A DNA stretch of 12,838 nt from Oscillospiraceae bacterium UBA3851 (GCA_002392625.1 DGHJ01000105.1:1-12838); one strand, 5' to 3'; counted from the stretch's first letter, positions 1-5,882 are shown. Program-made: numbers and translations. Notes: generated from the sequence alone by a model not told the origin.

Positions 1-119
1 TGCTCTCTGCCGTTTTCTTCCCTCAAAATACTGTAAACATTCCTGCGGATTTGCTCCACTTCCTTAACCTCATCTTTGAGCGCATAATATAGCGCGGTGA
101 TCTTGTTGTACTGTGTCAT
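1..119 (-). CDS. Partial leftward gene, N-terminal 39 residues, function unknown
   Basis: Reading leftward from ATG at 119, the frame stays open to the window edge and gives a charged, helix-prone N-terminus that begins MTQYNKITALYY and continues with many Lys and Glu residues. The start is chosen because AAGGAGG (128-134) lies 8 bases upstream; an in-frame ATG at 143 has no such site. Base composition is less GC-rich than the rest of the window. The opening residues loosely recall the KITALYxRLS start of large serine recombinases of clostridial mobile elements, but the catalytic serine motif does not follow, so I do not assign that function. Together with the hairpins just upstream, the context fits the edge of an integrated element. 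The rest of the gene lies outside the window. Confidence 0.55.
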   Translation of the reverse strand, partial: MTQYNKITALYYALKDEVKEVEQIRRNVYSILREENGRE

Positions 120-127
120 GGCGTTAT

Positions 128-134
128 CCTCCTT
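128..134 (-). promoter_or_regulatory. Ribosome binding site of the partial leftward gene
   Basis: AAGGAGG on the minus strand, 8 bases before ATG 119. It decides this start over the in-frame ATG at 143. Confidence 0.6.
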
Positions 135-176
135 TGCGTCCATAAACAATTCCTTACAGTTGATAGTATGCACCCC

Positions 177-216
177 AGCTTGTCAATAGGCGGCATTGCC
201 GCTTAATTGACAAGCT
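177..216. repeat. Perfect inverted repeat, hairpin 1
   Basis: AGCTTGTCAAT (177-187) is exactly complementary to ATTGACAAGCT (206-216). A second perfect stem, GCGGCA / TGCCGC (190-202), is nested inside. Each outer arm contains TTGACA on one strand, so the structure could also carry -35-like elements in both directions. It has no T tract, so it is not a standard terminator. Confidence 0.75.
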
Positions 217-221
217 GAGGG

Positions 222-255
222 CGTTTTCCGAACTTTCAAAAAAGTTCGGAAAACG
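222..255. repeat. Perfect 15-bp inverted repeat, hairpin 2
   Basis: CGTTTTCCGAACTTT (222-236) pairs perfectly with AAAGTTCGGAAAACG (241-255) around a 4-base loop. The arms end in T and A runs, so it could act as a weak terminator in either direction. It lies in the gap between the partial leftward gene and the transporter gene, the second of four consecutive hairpins. Confidence 0.75.
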
Positions 256-267
256 GTGATTAAAACC

Positions 268-298
268 CTGAAAGACACCCCTGATGGGTTTCTTTCAG
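268..298. repeat. Inverted repeat, hairpin 3
   Basis: CTGAAAGA (268-275) pairs with TCTTTCAG (291-298), and ACCC (277-280) with GGGT (286-289), leaving a 5-base loop. This resembles a short structured RNA element. No coding gene is convincing here. Confidence 0.65.
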
Positions 299-350
299 AC
301 TATCTTCCTTTCCGAGAACCTACGTTGGACGGACTATTTTGACAGTCAAG

Positions 351-391
351 GGCGGCAGGTATGCAGACGGCCCATCTGCGTACCTGCCGCC
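351..391. repeat. Inverted repeat, hairpin 4
   Basis: GGCGGCAGGTA (351-361) is exactly complementary to TACCTGCCGCC (381-391). GCAGA / TCTGC continues the stem after one mismatch. This is a long, GC-rich structure and the last of the four hairpins in this gap. Confidence 0.7.
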
Positions 392-424
392 GCAGCTTGG
401 CTGAAAGCGAAGAGACGCCCATTG

Positions 425-436
425 TATGTTAACATA
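425..436. repeat. 12-bp perfect palindrome TATGTTAACATA
   Basis: A perfect AT-rich palindrome just right of the hairpin block. It could be an operator or part of an element end; nothing nearby identifies its partner. Confidence 0.4.
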
Positions 437-525
437 ATGCTGGCAGGAAGGGGGAAAAGGGCTTCTCCCGGCGGCGGGGAAGTGCGGAGGGCGGGATGAA
501 AAAGGGAAAAAGGGCAAATCGGGAA

Positions 526-554
526 TTGACAGAAGGACGGGAAAATAGTACTCT
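526..554 (+). promoter_or_regulatory. Probable promoter of the phosphate transporter gene
   Basis: TTGACA (526-531), a 17-base spacer, then TACTCT (549-554). The -35 is perfect and the -10 keeps the key TA...T positions. Transcription would start near 561, giving an ~85-base leader. No phosphate-control box was recognised. Confidence 0.5.
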
Positions 555-648
555 GTGATATAAGGGGAGGCATGGGGCCATCCCCGAAATTCACAAATCA
601 ACGGAGAGCGGCATCCCCAACATTCCCAAGTCAAAAGGGGGCAGACCT

Positions 649-2475
649 ATGAACATATTCAACGTGATCTCGCTGCTGGGCGGCCTGGCCATGTTTCTGT
701 ACGGCATGCGCCTGATGGGAGACTCCCTGAAGGAGAACTCCTCCGGCACGCTGAAGGCCGCCATGGGCAAGGTGACCAACAACCCGGTGCGGGCTTTTAT
801 CCTGGGCCTGCTGATGACGGCGCTGATCCAGTCTTCCACCGCCACCATCGTCATTACCGCCGGCCTGGTGGGCGCGGGTATCCTGACCCTGCACCAGTCA
901 CTGGGCATCATCATCGGCGCCAACGTGGGCACCACCGTCACCGGCCAGATCATCCGCCTGCTGGATCTGGACAGCTCCGGCGGGGCGTCGGTGTTGCGGT
1001 TCTTCCAGCCTTCCACCCTGGCGCCCCTGGCCCTCATCGTCGGCATGGCGCTGATCATGGGCGGATTTTTCAAGAATTCCCGGTCCGTGGGCAATATCGC
1101 CGTGGGCTTCGGCATACTGTTCTCCGGCCTGCTGAGCATGACCGGCGCCGTCAACTCCCTGGCCGATTCCGGGCTGATCGAGCGGCTGTTCTCCGGCCTG
1201 GGCGCCAGCCCGGTGCTGGGCTACGTCACCGGCGCGGGCGTGGCCTTCGTGCTGCAGAGCTCGTCGGCCACCGTGGGCATCCTGCAGGCCTTCTCCGCCA
1301 CCGGCATGCTGACCTGGCGGGCCATCTACGCTGTCATCGTGGGCATCTACCTGGGCGACTGCGTCACCACCGCCATCGTGTGCTCCATCGGCGCCAAGGC
1401 CGAGGCACGGCGGGTGGGCATCGTCAACATCCTCTTCAACCTCAGCGAGACCGTGGTGGTGCTGGCCGGCGTGGCTATCGCCCACAGCGCCGGCCTGCTG
1501 GACAGGCTGTGGGACACCACCGTCAACTCCGGTATCATCGCCAACACCAACACCATCTTCAACCTGAGCTGCGCCGTGCTGCTGTTCCCTATGCTGGGGC
1601 TCTACGAAAAGCTCAGCCGCCGGATCGTCAAGGACGAGCCCACGCGGCCGGACAAGTACAAGGACGTGGTGGAGGCCCTGAACCCCGTGTTCTTCAACAC
1701 CCCCGCGCTGGCGCTGCAGAGCTGCTATAACCTGCTGCTGACCATGTTCACCGCCTCCCGGACCAACGTGGAGAAGGCCTTCCGGCTGCTGGAGCACTAC
1801 GACGAGGCGGTGTATCAGGAGATCCTGGCCGAGGAGGACGAGATCGACCGCATGACCGACGCCGTCAGCAAGTACACAGTGGAGTTCCTGCCCCACCTGC
1901 AGCTGCCCGACCACGTGGCCATACTGAACCAGTACTACAAGGTCACGTCGGAGTTCGAGCGGCTGGGCGACCACGCCGTGAAGATCGCGGAGCTGGCCGG
2001 CGACCTCCACCGGAACAACACCTCCTTCTCCGCTGCCGCCCTGTCGGAGCTGGCCGTGCTGGAAAACGCCACCATGAGCGTGCTGGACGAGGCGGAGCAG
2101 ACCTTCCGCAAGCGCGACGTGGACGCCGCCATGCGCATCGAGCCGCTGGTGCAGGTGATCTCGGAGCTGATCGCCAACCTGAAGGGCAACCACCTCAAGC
2201 GCATGAGCCGCGGCGAGTGCAACGTGTACGCCGACAACACCTTCTCCGACCTGATGATGGAGTTCCGCCGCATCGCCAACGGTTGCTCCAACGTGGGCGT
2301 GGCCACCGTGGTGCGCGTGAATCCAGAGCTGGCCGACCACGAGCATCTGTACTACGAGAAGCTCCACGAGGGCGGCGACGATACCTTCGACGCCGCCTAC
2401 GAGCGGGCCCACAACCGGTTCTTCTCCCTGCTGCAAAAGACGCGGGTACAGCCGGGGGACGACGCCGGGGCGTGA
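649..2475 (+). CDS. Na+/phosphate cotransporter family protein with PhoU-like domain
   Basis: A 608-residue inner-membrane protein expected to import inorganic phosphate with sodium. The first ~320 residues are hydrophobic and contain the inverted duplicate typical of the Na/Pi-cotransporter II family. QSSTAT lies at 61-66 and its counterpart QSSSAT at 203-208; GANVGTT at 90-96 is matched by GIYLGDCVTT in the second half. From about residue 345 the protein is soluble, charged and helical, with the length and pattern of a PhoU-like domain, as is usual in bacterial NptA-like proteins of this size. The start is ATG 649, with AGGGGG (636-641) 7 bases upstream. The gene stands alone between its own promoter and a strong terminator. 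Family assignment is firm; the exact substrate is inferred from the family. Confidence 0.93.
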   Translation: MNIFNVISLLGGLAMFLYGMRLMGDSLKENSSGTLKAAMGKVTNNPVRAFILGLLMTALIQSSTATIVITAGLVGAGILTLHQSLGIIIGANVGTTVTGQIIRLLDLDSSGGASVLRFFQPSTLAPLALIVGMALIMGGFFKNSRSVGNIAVGFGILFSGLLSMTGAVNSLADSGLIERLFSGLGASPVLGYVTGAGVAFVLQSSSATVGILQAFSATGMLTWRAIYAVIVGIYLGDCVTTAIVCSIGAKAEARRVGIVNILFNLSETVVVLAGVAIAHSAGLLDRLWDTTVNSGIIANTNTIFNLSCAVLLFPMLGLYEKLSRRIVKDEPTRPDKYKDVVEALNPVFFNTPALALQSCYNLLLTMFTASRTNVEKAFRLLEHYDEAVYQEILAEEDEIDRMTDAVSKYTVEFLPHLQLPDHVAILNQYYKVTSEFERLGDHAVKIAELAGDLHRNNTSFSAAALSELAVLENATMSVLDEAEQTFRKRDVDAAMRIEPLVQVISELIANLKGNHLKRMSRGECNVYADNTFSDLMMEFRRIANGCSNVGVATVVRVNPELADHEHLYYEKLHEGGDDTFDAAYERAHNRFFSLLQKTRVQPGDDAGA

Positions 2476-2502
2476 CAGGGGAAGCTGCTGACATACGAAC
2501 AG

Positions 2503-2537
2503 AAAACGACCGCCGGAGATTCCGGCGGTCGTTTTGT
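2503..2537. terminator. Bidirectional rho-independent terminator
   Basis: AAAACGACCGCCGGA (2503-2517) pairs perfectly over 15 bp with TCCGGCGGTCGTTTT (2521-2535) around a 3-base loop. The A run on one arm and the T run on the other let it end the transporter transcript on the plus strand and, from the other side, the transcript of the leftward four-Ig gene. Confidence 0.88.
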
Positions 2538-2558
2538 CGTGTGGGAGGCTTGGGAAAA

Positions 2559-2600
2559 CGGATTGCTACGGCCAGTGTGCGCACTGGCCTCGCAATGACG
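2559..2600. repeat. Palindromic interspersed repeat, copy 1
   Basis: Begins CGGATTGCT and ends CGCAATGACG. The inner stem GGCCAGTG / CACTGGCC closes a TGCG loop, and ATTGC / GCAAT form an outer clamp. Member of a family found nine times in the window, always in this orientation. Confidence 0.8.
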
Positions 2601-2624
2601 GGGGGGACGGGGCGTGGGGAGTTA

Positions 2625-2666
2625 CGGATTGCCACGGCCAGTGTGTGCACTGGCCTCGCAATGACG
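2625..2666. repeat. Palindromic interspersed repeat, copy 2
   Basis: Same 42-base unit as copy 1 with a TGTG loop. It is preceded by GTGGGGAGTTA, which also precedes several other copies, so the mobile or duplicated unit is longer than the hairpin. Confidence 0.8.
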
Positions 2667-2688
2667 GAGGTGGAGCGGGATTTATCCT

Positions 2689-2726
2689 GTCATTCCGAGG
2701 AGCAAAGCGACGCGGGAATCCGTTCT
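2689..2726. repeat. Related GTCATTCCGAGG-type repeat, opposite orientation
   Basis: Starts GTCATTCCGAGG and ends GGGAATCCGTTCT, with an AGCAAAGCGACG centre. It has the same end design as the main family (GTCATTnCGAGG ... GnAATCCG) but is inverted relative to it and has a different core. Confidence 0.65.
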
Positions 2727-2741
2727 CAGCGTGGGGAGTTA

Positions 2742-2775
2742 CGGATTGCCACGGCCAGCGGCCCTCGCAATGACG
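2742..2775. repeat. Palindromic interspersed repeat, copy 3 (short stem)
   Basis: Same ends (CGGATTGCC, CGCAATGACG), but the inner stem is reduced to GGCC-agc-GGCC. Preceded by GTGGGGAGTTA. Confidence 0.75.
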
Positions 2776-2814
2776 GGGGAGGACGGCGGACGGGGATCAC
2801 TCCGTCAGCAGGGG
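2771..2814. repeat. Duplicate of the HTH-gene tail region, copy 1
   Basis: This 44-base stretch matches 5241-5283 with one substitution and one extra base. In the second copy it includes the last codons and stop of the HTH gene; here it is non-coding and lies just beyond the stop of the four-Ig gene. Confidence 0.75.
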
Positions 2815-2826
2815 TGGCGGGTGGAA

Positions 2827-4653
2827 TTACTTCACCGTCAGCGTGGCGGCGGTGGAATAGGTCACGTTGCCGTTGGCGTCGGTGATCTTGCAGCGGTACT
2901 GATAGCCGTTGCGCCCGGTGGTGACGGGGACGGACAGGGTAACGGTCTTGTTGCCGTCCATGGAGCAGTTGAGCCAGTTGGAGCCGCCGGCTGCCTTGTA
3001 CTGCCACTGATAGGTCAGGCCAACGCCGGTTGCCTTGACGGTGAACTTGGCGGTGCTGCCTGCTGCCACTGCCGCGTTGGCGGGCTGGGACGTAATGGCC
3101 GTCTTGACCGTCAGCTTGGCGGCGGTGGAATAGGTCACGTTGCCGTTGGCGTCGGTGATCCTGCAGCGGTACTGATAGCCGTTGCGCGCGGTGGTGACGG
3201 GAACGGAGAGGGTCGCGGTCTTGTTGCCGTCCATGGAGCAGTTGAGCCAGTTGGAGCCGCCGGCGGCCTTGTACTGCCACTGATAGGTCAGGCCAACGCC
3301 GGTTGCCTTGACGGTGAACTTGGCGGTGCTGCCCGCAGCCACAGCCGCGTTGGCGGGCTGGGACGTGATCTTCGTCTTCACCGTCAGGGTGGCGGCATTG
3401 CTGTAGGCCGTGCTGCTGCCGGAGGTAACCTTGCAGCGGTACTGATAACCGCTGCGGGCCGCAGTGACGGGCACGGACAGCGTGGCGGTCTTATTGCCGC
3501 TCAAGGGGCAGTCGAGCCAGTTGGAGCCGCCGGCGGCCTTGTACTGCCACTGGTAGCTCAGGCTGCCGCCCTGGGCTGCTACGGTAAAGTTGGCTGTGTC
3601 GCCCACATAGGCGCTGACAGACTTGGGATGGGATGTGATGGACATGGGGACCACGGTCAATGTGGCTGCCTCAGAGTATACAGTCCCGGCCGTGTTGCTG
3701 ATCTTGCAGCGGTACTGATAGCCGTTGCGGTAGGCGCTGGCTGTCACGCGCAGTGTGGAGGAAGTGCCGTCGGGGTAGTCCAGCCAGTTGCCGGTGGAGC
3801 TCGTGCGGTACTGCCAGCGGTAGCTCAGGTTTCCGCCGGTGGCGGACACGGAGAAGGACGCCGTGGCGCCCTCAGATGCGGAAGCACTCCGAGGGCTGCT
3901 GAGCAGCACGGGCTTGGAGGGGGCGTCGTAGGATGAGAAACCCAGATCGTTCATTGTGCCGTTGCCGGTGATATCTTCCAGAAAAGCTGCCCAGGCGGAC
4001 ATGCTGACCCTGGCGGTGGAGGTGCCGAGATCGTTGTACGTGGAGTCATTGGAGAAATTGTATGTTGATGAGCCGATCTTATAAAACCCGTGGAAGGACA
4101 GGTAAGTGCTTGTAGAGAAGGAATTCATGTAAAAATTGCTGGCAACTCCGAGAACGGTATAGGATGTGCCGCTGCTCAGCTTGCCTGCAAGAAGGAAGGA
4201 AAATGTGTCATCCAGAGTGGGGGAGGAGGGATTGCTCAGATCCAGGGAAATGTTACCGGACGTGACATTGGCACTGTCATTTAGTATAGTGCAAAACATG
4301 TCCAGTATATCAGTATTTTTATTGAGGACAAAGGTGATATAAAGACTTGCAGAGTCTATATACATTGTTGTCTCGACTTTGAGTTTGTTGGAATCGTTGT
4401 CATAGATGGAACCGTTTTTGAGGATGTAATTGCGAAGCCGACTGATAACGGAAGTGTTCACGTTAGGCTCGTCCACGTGAACAGGGCGGGCAGACAGCAC
4501 GTCTTTTCCTTCGTGAGCGATAAGACTTTCACCCAGATTCATGCCAGCGGCATCGGGCTTGCCTGTCGGGAGAGGGGGATCTGCCCAGACTGTTGGGACC
4601 GCTGTCAATACCAGCAGAAGGGTCAGAATAACAGCCCATACTCGTTTCTTCAT
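2827..4653 (-). CDS. Secreted protein with four tandem Ig-like domains
   Basis: A 608-residue exported protein. The start is ATG 4653, because AAGGAGG (4662-4668) lies 8 bases upstream and the signal peptide (MKKRVW, a Leu/Val-rich core, likely cleavage after TVWA at residue 24) follows at once; the longer frame from 4686 has neither. Residues ~25-240 form a domain I do not recognise, rich in Ser, Thr and Asn and visibly less GC-rich at the DNA level. Four ~90-residue Ig-like domains follow (about 245-335, 336-425, 426-516, 517-607). Each has the YxWQY core and a late YQYRC motif; the last two differ at only about five residues. There is no sortase motif or membrane anchor, so it is probably released or held non-covalently. 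Its promoter carries operator copy A, shared with the HTH regulator gene. The binding partner is unknown. Confidence 0.85.
   Translation of the reverse strand: MKKRVWAVILTLLLVLTAVPTVWADPPLPTGKPDAAGMNLGESLIAHEGKDVLSARPVHVDEPNVNTSVISRLRNYILKNGSIYDNDSNKLKVETTMYIDSASLYITFVLNKNTDILDMFCTILNDSANVTSGNISLDLSNPSSPTLDDTFSFLLAGKLSSGTSYTVLGVASNFYMNSFSTSTYLSFHGFYKIGSSTYNFSNDSTYNDLGTSTARVSMSAWAAFLEDITGNGTMNDLGFSSYDAPSKPVLLSSPRSASASEGATASFSVSATGGNLSYRWQYRTSSTGNWLDYPDGTSSTLRVTASAYRNGYQYRCKISNTAGTVYSEAATLTVVPMSITSHPKSVSAYVGDTANFTVAAQGGSLSYQWQYKAAGGSNWLDCPLSGNKTATLSVPVTAARSGYQYRCKVTSGSSTAYSNAATLTVKTKITSQPANAAVAAGSTAKFTVKATGVGLTYQWQYKAAGGSNWLNCSMDGNKTATLSVPVTTARNGYQYRCRITDANGNVTYSTAAKLTVKTAITSQPANAAVAAGSTAKFTVKATGVGLTYQWQYKAAGGSNWLNCSMDGNKTVTLSVPVTTGRNGYQYRCKITDANGNVTYSTAATLTVK
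2833..3105 (-). repeat. Tandem 273-bp Ig-domain repeat, last unit
   Basis: Encodes the fourth Ig-like domain. It is nearly identical to 3106-3378, which points to a recent in-frame duplication. Confidence 0.85.
3106..3378 (-). repeat. Tandem 273-bp Ig-domain repeat, third unit
   Basis: Encodes the third Ig-like domain. The second domain (3379-3648) is a more diverged 270-bp relative in the same phase. Confidence 0.85.
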
Positions 4654-4661
4654 GTGTTTTG

Positions 4662-4668
4662 CCTCCTT
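4662..4668 (-). promoter_or_regulatory. Ribosome binding site that sets the four-Ig protein start
   Basis: AAGGAGG on the minus strand, 8 bases before ATG 4653. It selects the start directly ahead of the signal peptide. Confidence 0.8.
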
Positions 4669-4711
4669 CAAAATCATCGTTCGCATTGCGGTTTGCTCTG
4701 CGTATAATTGA

Positions 4712-4717
4712 ATTATA
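4712..4717 (-). promoter_or_regulatory. -10 box of the four-Ig protein gene
   Basis: Perfect TATAAT on the minus strand. At the standard 17-base spacing the -35 place reads AACACT, a poor match that lies inside operator copy A (4731-4761). This suggests a promoter that depends on, or is blocked by, a DNA-binding protein. Confidence 0.6.
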
Positions 4718-4730
4718 GCATTTCATAAAA

Positions 4731-4761
4731 CAAAAGTGTTAGGCTGGTGGCCCAATTTTGG
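4731..4761 (-). promoter_or_regulatory. Operator copy A (shared 31-bp element)
   Basis: Plus-strand reading starts CAAAAGTG and ends GGCCCAATTTTGG, so the ends are inverted (CAAAAnTG / CAnTTTTG). It matches 5746-5776 at 27 of 31 bases without gaps. It lies 13 bases upstream of the -10 box of the four-Ig gene. The binding protein is not proven; the HTH regulator encoded nearby is the natural candidate. Confidence 0.65.
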
Positions 4762-4830
4762 CTGTATTTTTAACTTTTATAACAGTTTTTTGCGTGATAA
4801 GGATAGCTTATGAAAGGCGCTCTGCACTCA

Positions 4831-4862
4831 ATAAAGCCGCGCCGGAGCGTTTCCGGCGCGGC
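4831..4862 (-). terminator. Rho-independent terminator for the HTH regulator transcript
   Basis: GCCGCGCCGGA (4836-4846) pairs perfectly over 11 bp with TCCGGCGCGGC (4852-4862). Read leftward, the stem is followed by TTTAT. The transcript of the HTH gene would therefore run through the whole second repeat cluster before ending here. Confidence 0.75.
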
Positions 4863-4875
4863 GGTTGGGGAGTTA

Positions 4876-4911
4876 CGGATTGCCACGGCCCCGTTGGGGC
4901 CTCGCAATGAC
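4876..4911. repeat. Palindromic interspersed repeat, copy 4 (alternative stem)
   Basis: Conserved ends CGGATTGCC and CGCAATGAC, but the inner stem is GGCCCC-gtt-GGGGCC. The stem bases differ from copy 1 on both sides, yet pairing is kept. Confidence 0.75.
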
Positions 4912-4926
4912 AAAGGGGAGGACGGC

Positions 4927-4949
4927 GGGCGACCGCAGGTCGCCCCTAC
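4927..4949. repeat. Second repeat family, GGGCGACC hairpin
   Basis: GGGCGACC pairs perfectly with GGTCGCCC around GCA, followed by CTAC. The same design (GC-rich 6-8 bp stem, then usually CCTAC) occurs at 4971, 5023 and 8502. Confidence 0.65.
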
Positions 4950-4970
4950 GGGGTGACGGGGCGTGAGCGC

Positions 4971-4996
4971 GGGCGGACAGAGTCGTCCGCCCCTAC
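4971..4996. repeat. Second repeat family, GGGCGGAC hairpin
   Basis: GGGCGGAC pairs perfectly with GTCCGCCC around AGAGTC, followed by CTAC. Confidence 0.65.
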
Positions 4997-5022
4997 AACA
5001 AACGGTAAAACGGGGATGGCAT

Positions 5023-5044
5023 GGGGCGTCGGGGACGCCGCCCC
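5023..5044. repeat. Second repeat family, GGCGTC hairpin
   Basis: GGCGTC-ggg-GACGCC inside a GGGG...CCCC frame. The same 22 bases occur at 8502-8523, but here they are followed by ATATGG, without the CTAC tail. Confidence 0.65.
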
Positions 5045-5073
5045 ATATGGAGAAGCGGGGGAGCATGGGGGGA

Positions 5074-5115
5074 CGGATTGCCACGGCCAGTGTGTGCACC
5101 GGCCTCGCAATGACG
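5074..5115. repeat. Palindromic interspersed repeat, copy 5
   Basis: Same 42-base unit as copy 2 with one stem mismatch (CACCGGCC in place of CACTGGCC). Confidence 0.8.
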
Positions 5116-5141
5116 GGGGAGGAACGGGGCGTGGGGAGTTA

Positions 5142-5176
5142 CGGATTGCCGCAGGCCTGCTGCCATCGCAATGACG
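5142..5176. repeat. Palindromic interspersed repeat, copy 6 (alternative stem)
   Basis: Ends CGGATTGCC and CGCAATGACG are kept, but the core is the perfect palindrome GCAGGCCTGC, unrelated to the cores of the other copies. Preceded by GTGGGGAGTTA. Confidence 0.75.
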
Positions 5177-5203
5177 GGGGAGGAGCGGGGGCGCATGGGA
5201 GGA

Positions 5204-5245
5204 CGGATTGCCACGGCCAGTGTGTGTACTGGCCTCGCAATGACG
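5204..5245. repeat. Palindromic interspersed repeat, copy 7
   Basis: Same unit as copy 2 with one change in the stem (TACTGGCC), which would keep pairing as a G-T wobble in RNA. Confidence 0.8.
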
Positions 5246-5283
5246 GGGGTGGACGGCGGACGGGGTCACTCCGTCAGCAGGGG
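5241..5283. repeat. Duplicate of the HTH-gene tail region, copy 2
   Basis: Partner of 2771-2814. It spans the edge of repeat copy 7, the spacer, and the last codons and stop (5266-5268) of the HTH gene. Confidence 0.75.
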
Positions 5284-5697
5284 GAGGTGGCGCTCCTCCA
5301 GCAGGGCGTTGGCCTCCTCCAGCGTCAAATGGTGCTCGATGGCGTAGATCAGCACGCTGTCACGGGCAAAGCGGGGGTACAGCGCCGGGCGGCCCGACAG
5401 ACGCAGCAGCTCCTGGGCCGTGTCCAGCCCCAGGTCCAGCCCCAGGACGATGGCTATGAGCTTGTTGGAGCCGGGGAGCTTCCGGCCGCGGAAAATGTCA
5501 TACACGTAATAGCGGTCCAGCCCGCAGCGGACCGCCAGCTCGCTGCGGTTGATGCCCAGCTCGTCGATCAGTGCCTGCAGCCGCGTGGGCAGATCGCCGG
5601 TGATCATTGAAGTCTCGTTGCGGTTGAAGTAATCACGGATATTGCTCACGCTGCTCAGCTCACGGAACAGCATGTCGGTCTTGCTCTCTCTCTTCAT
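5266..5697 (-). CDS. Small HTH (XRE-type) transcriptional regulator
   Basis: A 143-residue soluble protein. Residues ~37-92 form a five-helix HTH of the Cro/C1 type: RLQALIDEL, then a turn region SELAVRCGLDRYYVYDIF with the GRKLPG segment and a hydrophobic tail helix. After it, PALYPRFARDSVLIYAI and a final helix EEANALLEE resemble the C-terminal part seen in many clostridial small XRE regulators. The N-terminal ~35 residues may be a separate recognition arm. The start ATG 5697 has AGGAGG (5705-5710) 7 bases upstream. It is divergent from the kinase operon, and operator copy B lies over its own promoter, suggesting autoregulation. The same element upstream of the four-Ig gene makes that gene a likely second target. 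The ligand, if any, is unknown. Confidence 0.85.
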   Translation of the reverse strand: MKRESKTDMLFRELSSVSNIRDYFNRNETSMITGDLPTRLQALIDELGINRSELAVRCGLDRYYVYDIFRGRKLPGSNKLIAIVLGLDLGLDTAQELLRLSGRPALYPRFARDSVLIYAIEHHLTLEEANALLEERHLPLLTE

Positions 5698-5727
5698 GCT
5701 GACGCCTCCTCTTATTTCTTATCACTG

Positions 5728-5733
5728 ATTATA
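5728..5733 (-). promoter_or_regulatory. -10 box of the HTH regulator gene
   Basis: Perfect TATAAT on the minus strand, ~30 bases before ATG 5697. The -35 place reads CACCAC, a poor match within operator copy B, the same arrangement as in the four-Ig promoter. Confidence 0.6.
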
Positions 5734-5742
5734 CACGATATT

Positions 5743-5778
5743 TTCCAAAAGTGGTGGGCCGGCGGCCCAATTTTGGAA
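5743..5778 (-). promoter_or_regulatory. Operator copy B (36-bp dyad, shared element)
   Basis: TTCCAAAA (5743-5750) is mirrored by TTTTGGAA (5771-5778), with further matched TGG / CCA and GCC / GGC pairs; 14 of 18 positions pair. The inner 5746-5776 aligns to operator copy A. It lies 12 bases upstream of the HTH gene -10 box and about 65 bases upstream of the -35 of the divergent kinase operon, so it could influence both. Confidence 0.7.
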
Positions 5779-5844
5779 TTTTTTTTCAAATGGGACGATG
5801 AAAGGAAAAACCGGGACGGCGCCGGTCCGGGACAGCTGTTTTCC

Positions 5845-5873
5845 TTGACTTTTTCACCCGGCGACCCTATGAT
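5845..5873 (+). promoter_or_regulatory. Promoter of the kinase operon
   Basis: TTGACT (5845-5850), exact 17-base spacer, TATGAT (5868-5873). Transcription would begin near 5880, leaving a very short leader that is almost only the ribosome site. Confidence 0.75.
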
Positions 5874-5882
5874 AAAGAAAAC

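Noticed and set aside
339..367. TTGACA at 339-344 as a promoter
   Set aside because: At 17 bases the -10 place reads TGCAGA, which is poor, and it falls in hairpin 4; the pair at 526-554 is better.
284..499. 71-codon plus-strand frame starting MGFFQTIF
   Set aside because: No ribosome site before the ATG; it runs through hairpins 3 and 4 and ends in low-complexity G-rich sequence. Structured non-coding DNA is more likely, though conservation in related elements would change this.
898..2436. 512-codon minus-strand frame opposite the phosphate transporter
   Set aside because: The clear Na/Pi transporter motifs are on the plus strand. The minus frame is a compositional shadow rich in His, Gly, Val and Gln.
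2534..2773. Small frames with repeated CHGQCVHWPRNDGG-type peptides
   Set aside because: They are translations of the interspersed hairpin repeats, a common source of false proteins.
2559..5245. Repeat clusters considered as a CRISPR array
   Set aside because: Repeats are unevenly spaced, spacers are not of constant length or unique, and the repeat cores vary. No cas-like gene is present.
4953..5610. Overlapping plus-strand frames across the second repeat cluster and the HTH gene
   Set aside because: They are repeat-derived and run antisense to the HTH regulator, which has its own ribosome site and domain pattern.
5811..5830. GC-rich near-palindrome between operator B and the kinase promoter, considered as a terminator
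   Set aside because: It is upstream of the promoter and no T tract follows on either strand.
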